Below the pieces are notes generated by a model, which saw only the letters and a list, made by a program, of their open reading frames with translations, did not search any database and was not told the DNA's origin. Shown piece after piece: positions 1 to 13,343 of a stretch of DNA of 64,000 nucleotides; the first letter of the stretch is position 1; every line of letters starts with the position of its first letter. The stretch is from Oharaeibacter diazotrophicus (GTDB lineage Bacteria; Pseudomonadota; Alphaproteobacteria; Rhizobiales; Pleomorphomonadaceae), in contig NZ_SNXY01000010.1 of assembly GCF_004362745.1 (NCBI RefSeq), positions 188,501-252,500 of the forward strand, given 5' to 3'. The translations under genes and the position numbers were made by a program.

Positions 1-1
1 C

Positions 2-598
2 GAGCTCGAGCCCGAGGACGGCACCGCCGAGATCATCGCCAAGGTGTTCCGCACCGCCGCCCAGTCGCTCGAGGAGACCCAAGCGGTGCTCGACCACGCC
101 GGCTTCGAGCGCGCCGCCGAGATCGTCCACGGCGCCCGCCAGCGCGACCTCTACGGCGTCGGCGGCTCGGCCCAGATCGCCCGCGACGTCGCCCACAAGC
201 TGCTGCGCATCGGCATCCGCGCCAACGCCTTCGACGACCTCCACCTCATGCTGATGTCGGCGGCGCTGCTCGGCCCGGACGACGCGGTGATCGCCTTCTC
301 GCACTCCGGCCGCAGCACCGCGGTGATCGAGGCGGCGGCGCTCGCCCGGCGCAACGGCGCCCGCGTCGTCGCGGTCACCGCCTATCCGCAGTCGCCGCTC
401 GCCGAAGTCGCCGACGTCTCGCTGATCGCCACGGCGCGCGGTTCGACGCTGACCGGCGAGAGCGCGGCGGCCCGGGTCGCCAAGCTCACGCTGCTCGACG
501 CCATCTTCGTCGCCGTCGCCCGGCGCGACTACGCGGCGGCCGAGCGCAACCTCGAGAAGACCATGAGCGCCGTCCAGGCGCGCCGGAGGTCCGCGTGA
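2..598 (+). CDS. RpiR/MurR-family regulator, SIS domain (5' end outside window)
   Basis: The frame is open from the left edge, so the start and the expected N-terminal helix-turn-helix lie outside; about 198 C-terminal residues are visible. They form an SIS (sugar isomerase) fold: the YGVGGSAQIARDVAHKL segment and the later AFSHSGRSTAVIEAA segment are the two phosphosugar-binding loops of this family. RpiR-type proteins are transcription factors whose SIS domain senses a phosphorylated sugar. It lies 57 bases upstream of an ABC importer operon on the same strand, so it is the probable regulator of that operon; the effector would then be the product of the FGGY kinase encoded further down. Family is clear; target and effector are inferred. 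Confidence 0.88.
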   Translation, partial: ELEPEDGTAEIIAKVFRTAAQSLEETQAVLDHAGFERAAEIVHGARQRDLYGVGGSAQIARDVAHKLLRIGIRANAFDDLHLMLMSAALLGPDDAVIAFSHSGRSTAVIEAAALARRNGARVVAVTAYPQSPLAEVADVSLIATARGSTLTGESAAARVAKLTLLDAIFVAVARRDYAAAERNLEKTMSAVQARRRSA

Positions 599-655
599 CC
601 GCCGGCGGAACCAGCGCGGCGCGCCCTCCGGTCGGGGGCGGAAACGGGAGAGACC

Positions 656-1708
<1,053 letters not shown>

Positions 1709-1859
1709 ACGGACGTGAACCAGCGGCCGCGCGTCGAGGGGCGCGGGCGGGTCGCCGGACGGGAATCGGGAGCGGACGCCGCGGGAACGGCGGCCGCGGC
1801 GGGGGCGGGAGGAGCCACCGTCGGCCCGGAGGAATGGGAAGAAACGGGAGGACCGGACC

Positions 1860-3515
1860 ATGAAGCGTGAGATCTACGACCGGATGCTCGCCCTGCAGGC
1901 GAGCCGCCGCAGCCTTCTGAAGGGCATGGGCGCCGCGGGTGCGCTCGCCGGCCTCGGCGGCGCGATCGCGCCCCGCCGGGCGTTCGCCCAGGGCGACCTG
2001 CGCGCCGAGATCCTGAAGATCCCCGGCGTCGGCGCGGGTTCGCCCACGGACGCCGACTGGCAGAAGGTCGGCGAGATGTGCCTGGGCGGCACGAAGCAGA
2101 CGGTGCAGGCCGGCGAGTTCGCCGGCGTCGAGCTGTCCTTCATGGGCCTCAACAACCAGAACCTCCACAACCTCCTGTTCCGCGGCTTCCTGAAGCCGTG
2201 GGAGGAGTACACCGGCGCCAAGATCACCTGGATCGACCTCGCCCAGGCCGACTACAACCCGCGCCTGCAGCAGGCGATCGCGACCGGCACGGTCGACTTC
2301 GACCTCCTCGAGATGGGCGCGCCCTTCGAGGGCGACGTCTGCGGCAAGGGCCTCGCCTCCGAGATGCCGGACTGGGTCAAGACCCTGATCGACATGGACG
2401 ACTACGTCGGCTACCTCAAGGCGCCGGTCGGCACCTGGAACGGCAAGACCTACCGCATCACCGTCGACGGCGACTGCCACAACTTCAACTACCGCACCGA
2501 CGTGTTCGCCGACGCCGCCCTCGCCGAGGCGTGGAAGGCGGAAGGGCACCAGGGCGACTGGGGCGTGCCGACGACCTGGCAGAAGGTCAACGAGGTCACC
2601 AAGTTCCTCAAGGGCAAGCAGCTGAACGGTCAGGACCTCTACGGCTACCTGGATCCGCTGAAGGGCTGGGGCGGCTTCGCCTTCTACTTCCTCGGCAGTC
2701 GCGCCACCGCCTACGTCAAGCACCCCGACGACAAGGCCTGGCTGTTCGACGCCGACACCATGAAGCCGCGCGTCAACAACCCGGGCTGGGTCCGCGCGAT
2801 CCAGGACGTGGTCGATCTGATCCCCTACGGCCCGGCCGACCAGCTCAACGCCGACCCCGGCACGACCGCCTTCCAGCAGTTCCTGGCCGGCGTCGGCTCG
2901 ATGGTGTCGTGGTGGGGCGACGTCGGGTCCAACGCCCGCACCTCGGACTCGTCCGTGGTCGGCGAGGTCATCGGCTTCGACATCCTGCCGGGCTCCGACG
3001 ACGTCTACAACGCCAAGACCGGCAAGTGGGACAAGCTCGCGAGCGGCCCGAACCACGCGCCGAACATGGCCTACCTCGGCTGGGGCGTCTACGTGATGGC
3101 GCGCGTCGACGCCGACTCCAAGAAGCAGAAGGCGGCCTGGAGCGCCGCGGCGCATCTCGGCGGCAAGGACCTGTCGCTGTGGACCGCGGCCTATCCGTCG
3201 GGCTTCCAGCCCTACCGGAACAGCCACTTCGACATCGCCGAGTGGGTCGGCGCCGGCTACGAGGAGGCCTTCATCAAGGACTACCTCGCTTCCGAGGCCG
3301 ACAGCTACAACCACCCGAACGCCGCCATCGAGCCGCGCATCCCCGGCATCTTCCAGTACTACTCGGTCGCCGAGGACGAACTGGCCAAGATCTTCGCCGG
3401 CAAGGTGGGCGTGCAGGAAGGGGCCGACGCCATCGCCGCCGCCTGGGAGAAGATCACCGACCAGATCGGCCGCGAGAACCAGGTCAAGCTCTACCAGGCC
3501 TCGCTCGGCATGTGA
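1860..3515 (+). CDS. ABC transporter substrate-binding protein, Tat-exported
   Basis: A 551-residue family 1 extracellular solute-binding protein. The N-terminus carries a twin-arginine signal (ASRRSLLKG, arginines at 16-17) followed by a hydrophobic stretch ending in RRAFA|Q near residue 44, so export should be by the Tat system, already folded. At 551 residues it is about 100 longer than most sugar-binding proteins, with tryptophan-rich stretches in the middle. A GGGAGGA ribosome site precedes the ATG. A 151-base gap separates it from the ATPase gene. A stem-loop lies directly after the stop codon. Ligand unknown; the adjacent sugar kinase suggests a carbohydrate or carbohydrate conjugate. 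Confidence 0.93.
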   Translation: MKREIYDRMLALQASRRSLLKGMGAAGALAGLGGAIAPRRAFAQGDLRAEILKIPGVGAGSPTDADWQKVGEMCLGGTKQTVQAGEFAGVELSFMGLNNQNLHNLLFRGFLKPWEEYTGAKITWIDLAQADYNPRLQQAIATGTVDFDLLEMGAPFEGDVCGKGLASEMPDWVKTLIDMDDYVGYLKAPVGTWNGKTYRITVDGDCHNFNYRTDVFADAALAEAWKAEGHQGDWGVPTTWQKVNEVTKFLKGKQLNGQDLYGYLDPLKGWGGFAFYFLGSRATAYVKHPDDKAWLFDADTMKPRVNNPGWVRAIQDVVDLIPYGPADQLNADPGTTAFQQFLAGVGSMVSWWGDVGSNARTSDSSVVGEVIGFDILPGSDDVYNAKTGKWDKLASGPNHAPNMAYLGWGVYVMARVDADSKKQKAAWSAAAHLGGKDLSLWTAAYPSGFQPYRNSHFDIAEWVGAGYEEAFIKDYLASEADSYNHPNAAIEPRIPGIFQYYSVAEDELAKIFAGKVGVQEGADAIAAAWEKITDQIGRENQVKLYQASLGM

Positions 3516-3521
3516 CCCCGA

Positions 3522-3543
3522 GTCCGCCGGCTTTCCGGCGGGC
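3522..3543 (+). other. Stem-loop after the binding-protein gene
   Basis: CCGCCGG (3524-3530), a 4-base loop and CCGGCGG (3535-3541) form a perfect 7-bp stem 8 bases after the stop of the binding-protein gene. There is no T-run, so it is not a canonical terminator. In its position between binding protein and permease it could protect the 3' end of the binding-protein message, as described for the malE-malF intergenic structure in enterobacteria. Structure is seen; role is inferred. Confidence 0.6.
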
Positions 3544-3647
3544 CTCGTCCGATCGATCGAAACCGTCCGGCGGCGCGGCCCGATCCCGCGCCGCCGGCCC
3601 TCATCACCCGGCGGCCGCACCCCACGACCGCCAGCCGACGAGAACCG

Positions 3648-4766
3648 ATGTCCGAGCCCACGACCCTCGCCGCGCCTCCCCGTCCGGTCGCCGCCTCGGC
3701 CGCCCCGCCCGCCGGGCGCCGCGCCGCCGGACGCCTGCTGGTCGCCGGCGCCGGTGCGCTGCTCGCCCTCGGCGTCCTCGTCCAGACCCTCTACGCCGCG
3801 GGCCTCTCCACCGTCGGCTTCGAGACGTGGCAGCCGATCGTCTGGCTCTACCTCGTGTTCGCCGCCGCGCTCTGCGCCGGGCAGGTGATGATCCGCGGGG
3901 AGGAGGGCGAGAAGGCCCTGTTCGTGCTGCCGGCGGTGCTGTTCACGGTCGCGGTGGTGATCTTCCCGACCGTCTTCGGCCTCTACATCGCCTTCACCGA
4001 CTGGAACCTGTCGTCGACCACCGGGCGCCGCTTCAACGGCGTCGACAACCTCGTCACCCTCTGGCACGACGCCTTCTTCTGGAACGCGCTTGGCAACATG
4101 GTGTTCTACGTCGCCGCGGTGCTGGTGCAATACGCGATCGCCTTCGGCCTCGCGCTCCTGCTCAACGCCGAGATCCGCGCCCGCAAGTTCTTCCGCGTCG
4201 CCTTCCTGCTGCCGTTCATGCTGTCGCCGGTGGCGGTCAGCTGGATGATCGGCAAGTCGCTGATGGAGGTGCGCTTCGGCCCGCTGGCGGCGCTGATGAA
4301 GCTGCTCGGCTGGGACAGTCCTGCCTTCTTCGCCACGCCCTGGATCGCCCGGCTGTCGATCGCCGCCATGGACGCCTGGGTCTGGATCCCCTTCGTGATG
4401 ATCCTGTTGCTCGCCGGCCTGCAGGCGCTGCCGCACGAGATCAAGGAAGCGTCGAAGGTCGACGGCGCCACCGCGTGGCAGGGCTTCTGGGAGATCACCT
4501 TCCCGTTGATGCTGCCGGTGTCGATCACCGCGATCGTGCTCCGGATCATCTTCCAGCTGAAGCTCGCCGACATCGTCATCAACGTCACCTCCGGCGGTCC
4601 CGGCGGGGCCACCGACACGGTGTCGAGTTTCATCTTCCGCGAATACCGCGACCGCTCCAACGTCGGCTACGGCACTATGATCGCCGAGGTCTACCTGGTC
4701 GTCATCATCGTCTTCGTCACGCTGCTGCTGAAGCTGGTCTCCCGCTTCATGCAGAAGAACGTCTGA
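3648..4766 (+). CDS. ABC transporter permease, MalF type
   Basis: A 372-residue inner-membrane permease. Two hydrophobic segments (about residues 28-48 and 60-78) precede a further set of at least six. The cytoplasmic EAA loop that contacts the ATPase is seen as EIKEASKVDGATAWQGF near residue 264. The extra N-terminal segments match MalF-type subunits rather than MalG-type ones. It is followed after 13 bases by the second permease, so the two are probably made together as a heterodimer. A 132-base gap with the stem-loop separates it from the binding-protein gene. Confidence 0.94.
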   Translation: MSEPTTLAAPPRPVAASAAPPAGRRAAGRLLVAGAGALLALGVLVQTLYAAGLSTVGFETWQPIVWLYLVFAAALCAGQVMIRGEEGEKALFVLPAVLFTVAVVIFPTVFGLYIAFTDWNLSSTTGRRFNGVDNLVTLWHDAFFWNALGNMVFYVAAVLVQYAIAFGLALLLNAEIRARKFFRVAFLLPFMLSPVAVSWMIGKSLMEVRFGPLAALMKLLGWDSPAFFATPWIARLSIAAMDAWVWIPFVMILLLAGLQALPHEIKEASKVDGATAWQGFWEITFPLMLPVSITAIVLRIIFQLKLADIVINVTSGGPGGATDTVSSFIFREYRDRSNVGYGTMIAEVYLVVIIVFVTLLLKLVSRFMQKNV

Positions 4767-4779
4767 GCGGGAGCCGCCG

Positions 4780-5718
4780 ATGTCCGCGACCACCACCGCC
4801 GCCTCCACCCTCGACGACGACACCGCCCGCCGCGCCGCCCGGGCGAAGCTCCTCGCCCGGATCGGCCGCGTCGGTATCTACGCCGCGCTGATCGTCTGGT
4901 CCTTCGTGGCGCTGTTCCCGATCTTCTGGACGCTGTCGACCACCTTCAAGACCGCGGTCAACGTCACCCAGGGCCACATCCTGCCCTTCGTGCAATATTG
5001 GCCGGACTGGAAGGGCCTGCGCTCGCTCGGCCTGTCGCCCGACACCCTGTTCCAGGTCTCGACGGTGCGCGACGAGTTCCTGATGCGCTTCGAGAACTCG
5101 GTGATCGCCTCGCTCGGCGCCGCCGCGCTGGCGATCCTGATCGGTGCGCCCGCCGCCTACGGCCTCGCCCGCTTCGACTACCGCTTCGGCTGGATGCGCA
5201 ACAAGGACATCTCGTTCTTCTTCCTGTCGCAGCTGATCCTGCCGCCGGTGGTGCTCGCGATGCCCTTCCTGGTGCTCTACAAGAACCTCTCGATGCTGGA
5301 CACCCGCATCGGCCTGATCGTCGTCTACACGCTGATGGTGCTGCCGATCGTCATCTGGATCATGCGCGACCAGTTCGAGACCATCCCGGTCGAGCTCGAG
5401 CAGGCCGCCATGGTCGACGGCTGCTCGGTCTGGGGCGCGTTCCTGCGCATCGTGCTGCCGATCGCGCTGCCGGGCATGGTCGCGGCCTTCATCCTGTCGA
5501 TGATCCTGTGCTGGAACGAGTATTTCTTCGCCGCCCTGCTCACCTCCACCAACGCCAAGACGCTGCCGGTGATGGTGGCGAGCCAGACTGGCTCGCAGGG
5601 CATCTCTTGGTGGTCGATGGCCGCGATCTCGTCGGCGGCGATCCTGCCGCTGGTGCTGATCGGCATCTTCCTCGAGCGCTACATCGTCAAGGGCCTGACC
5701 GCCGGCGCGGTGAAGTGA
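4780..5718 (+). CDS. ABC transporter permease, MalG type
   Basis: A 312-residue inner-membrane permease with six predicted membrane segments and a periplasmic stretch of about 70 residues after the first. The EAA loop reads VELEQAAMVDGCSVWGAF near residue 204 and the C-terminus ends in the RYIVKGLTAGAVK type typical of MalG-like subunits. The GGGAG ribosome site precedes the ATG. It pairs with the permease immediately upstream. The M42 peptidase gene follows after only 16 bases, so import and the first cytoplasmic steps are probably co-transcribed. Confidence 0.95.
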   Translation: MSATTTAASTLDDDTARRAARAKLLARIGRVGIYAALIVWSFVALFPIFWTLSTTFKTAVNVTQGHILPFVQYWPDWKGLRSLGLSPDTLFQVSTVRDEFLMRFENSVIASLGAAALAILIGAPAAYGLARFDYRFGWMRNKDISFFFLSQLILPPVVLAMPFLVLYKNLSMLDTRIGLIVVYTLMVLPIVIWIMRDQFETIPVELEQAAMVDGCSVWGAFLRIVLPIALPGMVAAFILSMILCWNEYFFAALLTSTNAKTLPVMVASQTGSQGISWWSMAAISSAAILPLVLIGIFLERYIVKGLTAGAVK

Positions 5719-5734
5719 GAGCCAGGATAGCGCG

Positions 5735-6868
5735 ATGACCGACCTCGCCGCCGACCGCCGGGAGCGCATCGCCGCGCTCGCCGTGGAGCTGATGGAGATC
5801 CCCGGCCTCGCCGGTTACGAGGGCCGCGTGCGCGCGCGCCTCGCCCGCGCGGTGGCGGCGCTGGCGCCGGGCGCCGACGTCCGCGTCGACGTGCTCGGCA
5901 ACCTCTCGGTCGACCTGCCGTCCACCGTCGGCGACGCACCGCGCGTGCTCGTCTTCGCCCACATGGACCAGCTCGGCTTCGTCGTCCGCCGCATCGAGCC
6001 GGACGGCCTCGTCCGGGTCGAGCGGGTCGGCGGCGTGCCGGAGCGCGCGCTCGCCGCCCAGGAGATGCTGTTCCAGATCCGCGGCGGCGGCAGCCTGCCC
6101 GGCGTGATCGCCAACAAGAGCCACCACGCCACCGGCGCCGACGAGAAATACCGCGTCCTGCCCTACCAGGAGATCGCGGTCGACCTCGGCTTCTCCTCGG
6201 CCGACGAGGTCCGCGCCGCCGGCGTCGACGTCGGCACGCCCGTGGTCTACGCGCCGCGCGCGCTCCGTCTCGGGCCGCACCGCCTCGCCGGCACCGCGGT
6301 CGACGACCGCGCCGCCTGCGCCGTGCTGGTCGAGGTGCTCGCCGACCTCGTCGCGCCGGACGTCCGTCGGCCGCCGGTGACGGTCGCCTTCTCGGTGCAG
6401 GAGGAGTTCAACCTGCGCGGCGTCATGCCGGTCGTCGAGCGGGTGAGGCCGGCGGTCGCGATCCAGCTCGACCTCGTGCTCGCCACCGACACCCCCGACA
6501 TGGGCGCGCGCGGCGACGTCCGGCTCGGCGCCGGGCCGGCGATGAGCCTCTACTCCTTCCACGGCCGCGGCACGCTCAACGGCCTGATCCCGCATCCCCG
6601 TCTCGTCGCCCACGTCGAGGACGCCGCCGCCGGGCGCGGCCTCGCCCTTCAGCGCAGCGCCCACACCGGCGCGCTCACCGAGACCTCCTACGTCCAGATC
6701 GCCGGCGAGGGCGTCGCGGCCATCGACCTCGGCTTTCCCTGCCGCTACACCCATTCGGCCCGCGAGATGTGCGACCTGCGCGACCTCGTCGGCCTCGCCG
6801 ACCTCGTGACCGCCGCGATCACGGGCATCGGCCCGGACTTCGCGCTCTCACGGGACGGCTACGAATGA
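5735..6868 (+). CDS. M42-family metallo-aminopeptidase (FrvX-like)
   Basis: A 377-residue member of the M42 family, cytoplasmic two-metal aminopeptidases or deacylases. Metal and catalytic motifs are in family order: FAHMDQLGF (His76, Asp78), TAVDDRAAC with the bridging aspartate near 190, VQEEFNLRG with the catalytic and metal-binding glutamates near 220, an aspartate in IQLDLVLATD, and a late histidine in YTHSAREM. Members act on N-terminal residues or small amide conjugates. Sitting between the permeases and a sugar kinase, it may release an amino acid or acyl group from the imported compound. Its stop overlaps the kinase start (ATGA). Family is firm, substrate unknown. Confidence 0.9.
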   Translation: MTDLAADRRERIAALAVELMEIPGLAGYEGRVRARLARAVAALAPGADVRVDVLGNLSVDLPSTVGDAPRVLVFAHMDQLGFVVRRIEPDGLVRVERVGGVPERALAAQEMLFQIRGGGSLPGVIANKSHHATGADEKYRVLPYQEIAVDLGFSSADEVRAAGVDVGTPVVYAPRALRLGPHRLAGTAVDDRAACAVLVEVLADLVAPDVRRPPVTVAFSVQEEFNLRGVMPVVERVRPAVAIQLDLVLATDTPDMGARGDVRLGAGPAMSLYSFHGRGTLNGLIPHPRLVAHVEDAAAGRGLALQRSAHTGALTETSYVQIAGEGVAAIDLGFPCRYTHSAREMCDLRDLVGLADLVTAAITGIGPDFALSRDGYE

Positions 6869-8367
6869 CCCGCGCCTATCTCGGCATCGACATCGGCACC
6901 TTCGAATCGAAGGGCGTCCTGGTCTCCGACGGCGGCACCGTGCTCGCGAGCGCGGCCCGGCCGCACCGGATGATCGTGCCCCAGCCGGGCTTCGCCGAGC
7001 ATCGCGCCGAGGAGGACTGGTGGGGCGACTTCGCCGCCATCGCCCGCGAACTCGTCGCCACCACGGGGATCGATCCGCGCGCGATCCGCGCCGTCGCCGC
7101 CAGTGCCATCGGCCCCTGCATGCTGCCGATCGACGCCGCCGGCCGGCCGCTCATGAACGGCGTGCTCTACAACGTCGATTCCCGCTCGCACCGCGAGATC
7201 GCCGACCTCGCGGCCGCCCTCGGCGAGGACGCCGTGGTCGAGCGCAGCGGCAATCTGCTCACCGCCCAGTCGGTCGGCCCGAAGATCCTGTGGCTGAAAC
7301 GCAGTCGCCCGGACGTCCACGCCGCCGCCGACCGCATCGTCACCTCGACCAGCTACATCGTGCGCAAGCTCACCGGCCGCACGGTGATGGACCACTACAC
7401 CGCCGGCAGCTGGGGCCCGCTCTACGACGCGGACCGCCAAGCCTGGGACCCGGAATTCGCAGAGGGCATCGTCGACGTCGCCCGCCTGCCCGAGCTGACG
7501 TGGTCGGCCGAGATCGCCGGCCGCGTCACCGCCGAGGCGGCCGCGGCCACCGGCCTCGCGCCGGGCACGCCGGTCACCACCGGCACCATCGACGCCGCCG
7601 CCGAGGCGCTCAGCGTCGGCGTCGCCGCGCCGGGCGACCTGATGCTGATGTACGGCTCGTCGGTCTTCGTGATCGAGATCACCGCGGCGCGGGTGCGCGA
7701 CCGCCGGCTGTTCTACGCGCCGTGGCTGTTTCCCGGCCGCCACGCGGCGATGGCCAGCCTCGCCACCGCCGGCACGATCACCCATTGGCTGCGCGACCAG
7801 ATCGGCCGCGACCTCGACCGCGACGGCGCCATGGCCGCGCTCGCCGCCGAGGCGGCGGGGTCACCGCCGGGCGCGCGCGGGCTCGCCTTCCTGCCCTATC
7901 TCGCGGGAGCCCAGACCCCGCTCTACGATCCCGCCCTGCGCGGCGGCTTCCTCGGCCTCGACCTCACCCACGAGCGCGGCGACCTCGTCCGCGCCGTCCT
8001 CGAGGGCATCGCCTACGCCACCCGCCACATCGTCGACACCTACGCCGAGGCCGGCGTGCCGCCGACGACCCTGCGCGCCGTCGGCGGCGGCACCCGCAAC
8101 GCCGTGTGGGCGCAGGCGGTCTCCGACGTCACCGGCCGCGAGCAGTTGCTCGCCAGCCGCACCACCGGCGCGGCCTTCGGCGACGCCTTCCTCGCCGCTC
8201 TCGCGGTCGGCGACGTCGCCGAGACCGACATCGCGCACTGGAACCCGACCGCCGCGACCATCGCGCCGCGGCCGGAGACCACCGCGGTCTACGAGCGCGG
8301 CTACGCCACCTTCCGCGCCCTCGGCGCCCGCATCCGCGACCTGCCGCTCGGCCCCGCCGCGGGCTGA
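6865..8367 (+). CDS. FGGY-family carbohydrate kinase
   Basis: A 500-residue sugar kinase. The N-terminal LGIDIGTFESKGVLV segment is the first phosphate-binding element of the actin-like ATPase fold; the C-terminal half has GTIDAAAEALSVGV and the adenosine motif AVGGGTRNAVWAQAVSD. Family members phosphorylate pentoses, hexoses or polyols. The ATG at 6865 overlaps the preceding TGA by 4 bases (ATGA); a longer reading starting at 6769 lies inside the peptidase gene and has no ribosome site. The phosphorylated product is a candidate ligand for the SIS domain of the regulator at the left edge. The exact sugar cannot be told from sequence alone. Confidence 0.92.
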   Translation: MTRAYLGIDIGTFESKGVLVSDGGTVLASAARPHRMIVPQPGFAEHRAEEDWWGDFAAIARELVATTGIDPRAIRAVAASAIGPCMLPIDAAGRPLMNGVLYNVDSRSHREIADLAAALGEDAVVERSGNLLTAQSVGPKILWLKRSRPDVHAAADRIVTSTSYIVRKLTGRTVMDHYTAGSWGPLYDADRQAWDPEFAEGIVDVARLPELTWSAEIAGRVTAEAAAATGLAPGTPVTTGTIDAAAEALSVGVAAPGDLMLMYGSSVFVIEITAARVRDRRLFYAPWLFPGRHAAMASLATAGTITHWLRDQIGRDLDRDGAMAALAAEAAGSPPGARGLAFLPYLAGAQTPLYDPALRGGFLGLDLTHERGDLVRAVLEGIAYATRHIVDTYAEAGVPPTTLRAVGGGTRNAVWAQAVSDVTGREQLLASRTTGAAFGDAFLAALAVGDVAETDIAHWNPTAATIAPRPETTAVYERGYATFRALGARIRDLPLGPAAG

Positions 8368-8471
8368 AGCGCGAAGAATCCGCGCGTGTCGCCAGAGAGA
8401 TGGGCAGCGGGCCGGTTCCCCGCCGCGCCCGCTTGCCCTAGAGTCCGGCGGCTCGGAACGGAGGGGCGGAC

Positions 8472-12095
<3,624 letters not shown>

Positions 12096-12157
12096 AGTCC
12101 CGGCTCGTCGGGACTCGTGCGAGGTTGCGGCCTTTCGGCCGGCGCCCGTTTGCGCGC
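12096..12157. repeat. Palindromic repeat family A, copy 1 (truncated)
   Basis: Fills the whole 62-base gap between the convergent hydantoinase/oxoprolinase and apaG genes and runs a few bases into the end of apaG. It contains AGTCCCG...CGGGACT (12096-12102 with 12109-12115) then a GGCC-tttc-GGCC palindrome. Sequence and order match the copies at 13344 and 39352. It probably serves as the transcription end for both genes. Confidence 0.75.
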
Positions 12158-12550
12158 TCAGTTGAGAACCCGCGGGGCGTCCGGCAGGTCGAGCGGGAAG
12201 GCGGGGATGGCGACGTCGAGGGTGTCGCCGTCCTCGGTGATCATGCGGTAGCTGCCGACCATGAAGCCGGTCGGGGTGTCGAGCGGGCAGCCGCTGGTGT
12301 ACTCGAACCGGCCGCCCGGCGGGATCGACGGCTGCTGGCCGACGACGCCGCGGCCGGCGACCTCGCGGGTGACGCCGCGCCCGTCGGTGATCAGCCAGCG
12401 CCGGGTGAGGAGCTGCACGGCGGTGCCGCCGCGGTTCTCGATGACGACCCGGTAGGACCACGTCCAGCGCCGCTCGTCCGGCGCGGACTCGTCCGGCCGG
12501 TAGACCGGATCGACGCTGATGGCGATGGTTCCGGTGACGGCGGTGAACAT
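12158..12550 (-). CDS. apaG: ApaG protein
   Basis: A 130-residue ApaG protein, a small fibronectin-III-like beta-sandwich usually annotated as a Co2+/Mg2+ efflux-associated or protein-interaction module. Typical blocks are WSYRVVIENRGG, LLTRRWLITDG and YTSGCPLDTPTGFMVG near the C-terminus. The start chosen is the ATG at 12550 (MFTAVTGTIAISV), where homologues begin and where a GAGGGGG site lies upstream; an in-frame ATG 31 codons earlier would add a charged, non-conserved extension. It is divergent from the CDP-alcohol phosphatidyltransferase gene. Biochemical role in this organism is not evident from context. Confidence 0.93.
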   Translation of the reverse strand: MFTAVTGTIAISVDPVYRPDESAPDERRWTWSYRVVIENRGGTAVQLLTRRWLITDGRGVTREVAGRGVVGQQPSIPPGGRFEYTSGCPLDTPTGFMVGSYRMITEDGDTLDVAIPAFPLDLPDAPRVLN

Positions 12551-12699
12551 GCCGGCCCCCTCGATCTCCCGTCCCCGCACGGGACCGTCGTGGTGCCGCG
12601 CGCTCATCCGGATATAGATCGCCTCTTCCGGCGCGCCCCGCAATCCTCTGTCGCGATTCGCGAGGCCGCACCGCCCAAGATCGGAGCCCTCCCGCCGCC

Positions 12700-13329
12700 A
12701 TGTTCGACGCCCGCCTCCGGCCGCTGATCGACCCGCCGCTCGCCGCGCTCGCCCGCCGCCTCGCCGGTCTCGGTGTCTCGGCCGACGCCCTGACGATCGT
12801 GGGCTTTGCCGTCGGCATGGCCGCGGCGGCGGCGATCGCGGTAGAAGCCTACGGCCTCGCCCTGGCGCTGGTGGCGGCGAACCGGATCCTCGACGGCCTC
12901 GACGGCCCGCTCGCCCGGGTCCGCGGCCCGACCGATCGCGGCGGCTTCCTCGACGTCACCCTCGACTTCGCCTTCTACGGCGCGATCCCGCTCGCCTTCG
13001 CGGTGGCCGACCCCGACGCCAACGCTCCGGCGGCGGCGGCGGTGCTCGCCGCCTTCTACGTCAACGGCGCCGCCTTCCTCGCCTTCGCGGCGCTCGCCGA
13101 GAAGCGCGGGCTGTCGACGTCGGCGCAGGGGCGGAAGTCGATCTACTATCTCGCCGGCCTCGCCGAAGGCGCGGAGACCGTGGCGGTGTTCCTGCTTTGG
13201 TGCGCCTTTCCGGCCGCCTTCCCGGCGCTGGCGAGCGCGATGGCGGTGCTGACCGCGGTGTCGGCGGCGGCGCGGATCGTCGCGGCTGCGCGCACGCTCG
13301 GGAACGGCGCGCCGCCGGACGGCGGATGA
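12700..13329 (+). CDS. CDP-alcohol phosphatidyltransferase family protein
   Basis: A 209-residue integral membrane enzyme, divergent from apaG. The active-site region reads DGLDGPLARVRGPTDRGG then FLDVTLDF, the metal-binding and CDP-binding motif of this family, which transfers a phosphatidyl group from CDP-diacylglycerol to an alcohol. About five hydrophobic segments are visible. The spacing between the AR and the following conserved G appears one residue shorter than the usual eight. The acceptor alcohol (glycerol phosphate, serine, inositol, choline) cannot be told. It is distinct from the pgsA gene near 32.6 kb, so it is probably not the essential phosphatidylglycerophosphate synthase. 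Confidence 0.88.
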   Translation: MFDARLRPLIDPPLAALARRLAGLGVSADALTIVGFAVGMAAAAAIAVEAYGLALALVAANRILDGLDGPLARVRGPTDRGGFLDVTLDFAFYGAIPLAFAVADPDANAPAAAAVLAAFYVNGAAFLAFAALAEKRGLSTSAQGRKSIYYLAGLAEGAETVAVFLLWCAFPAAFPALASAMAVLTAVSAAARIVAAARTLGNGAPPDGG

Positions 13330-13343
13330 CGCCGAGCCGACGC

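Noticed and set aside
6769-6864. Upstream start for the FGGY kinase
   Set aside because: It lies inside the peptidase gene in another frame, has Arg/Pro-rich residues and no ribosome site; the ATGA overlap at 6865 is typical of this genome.
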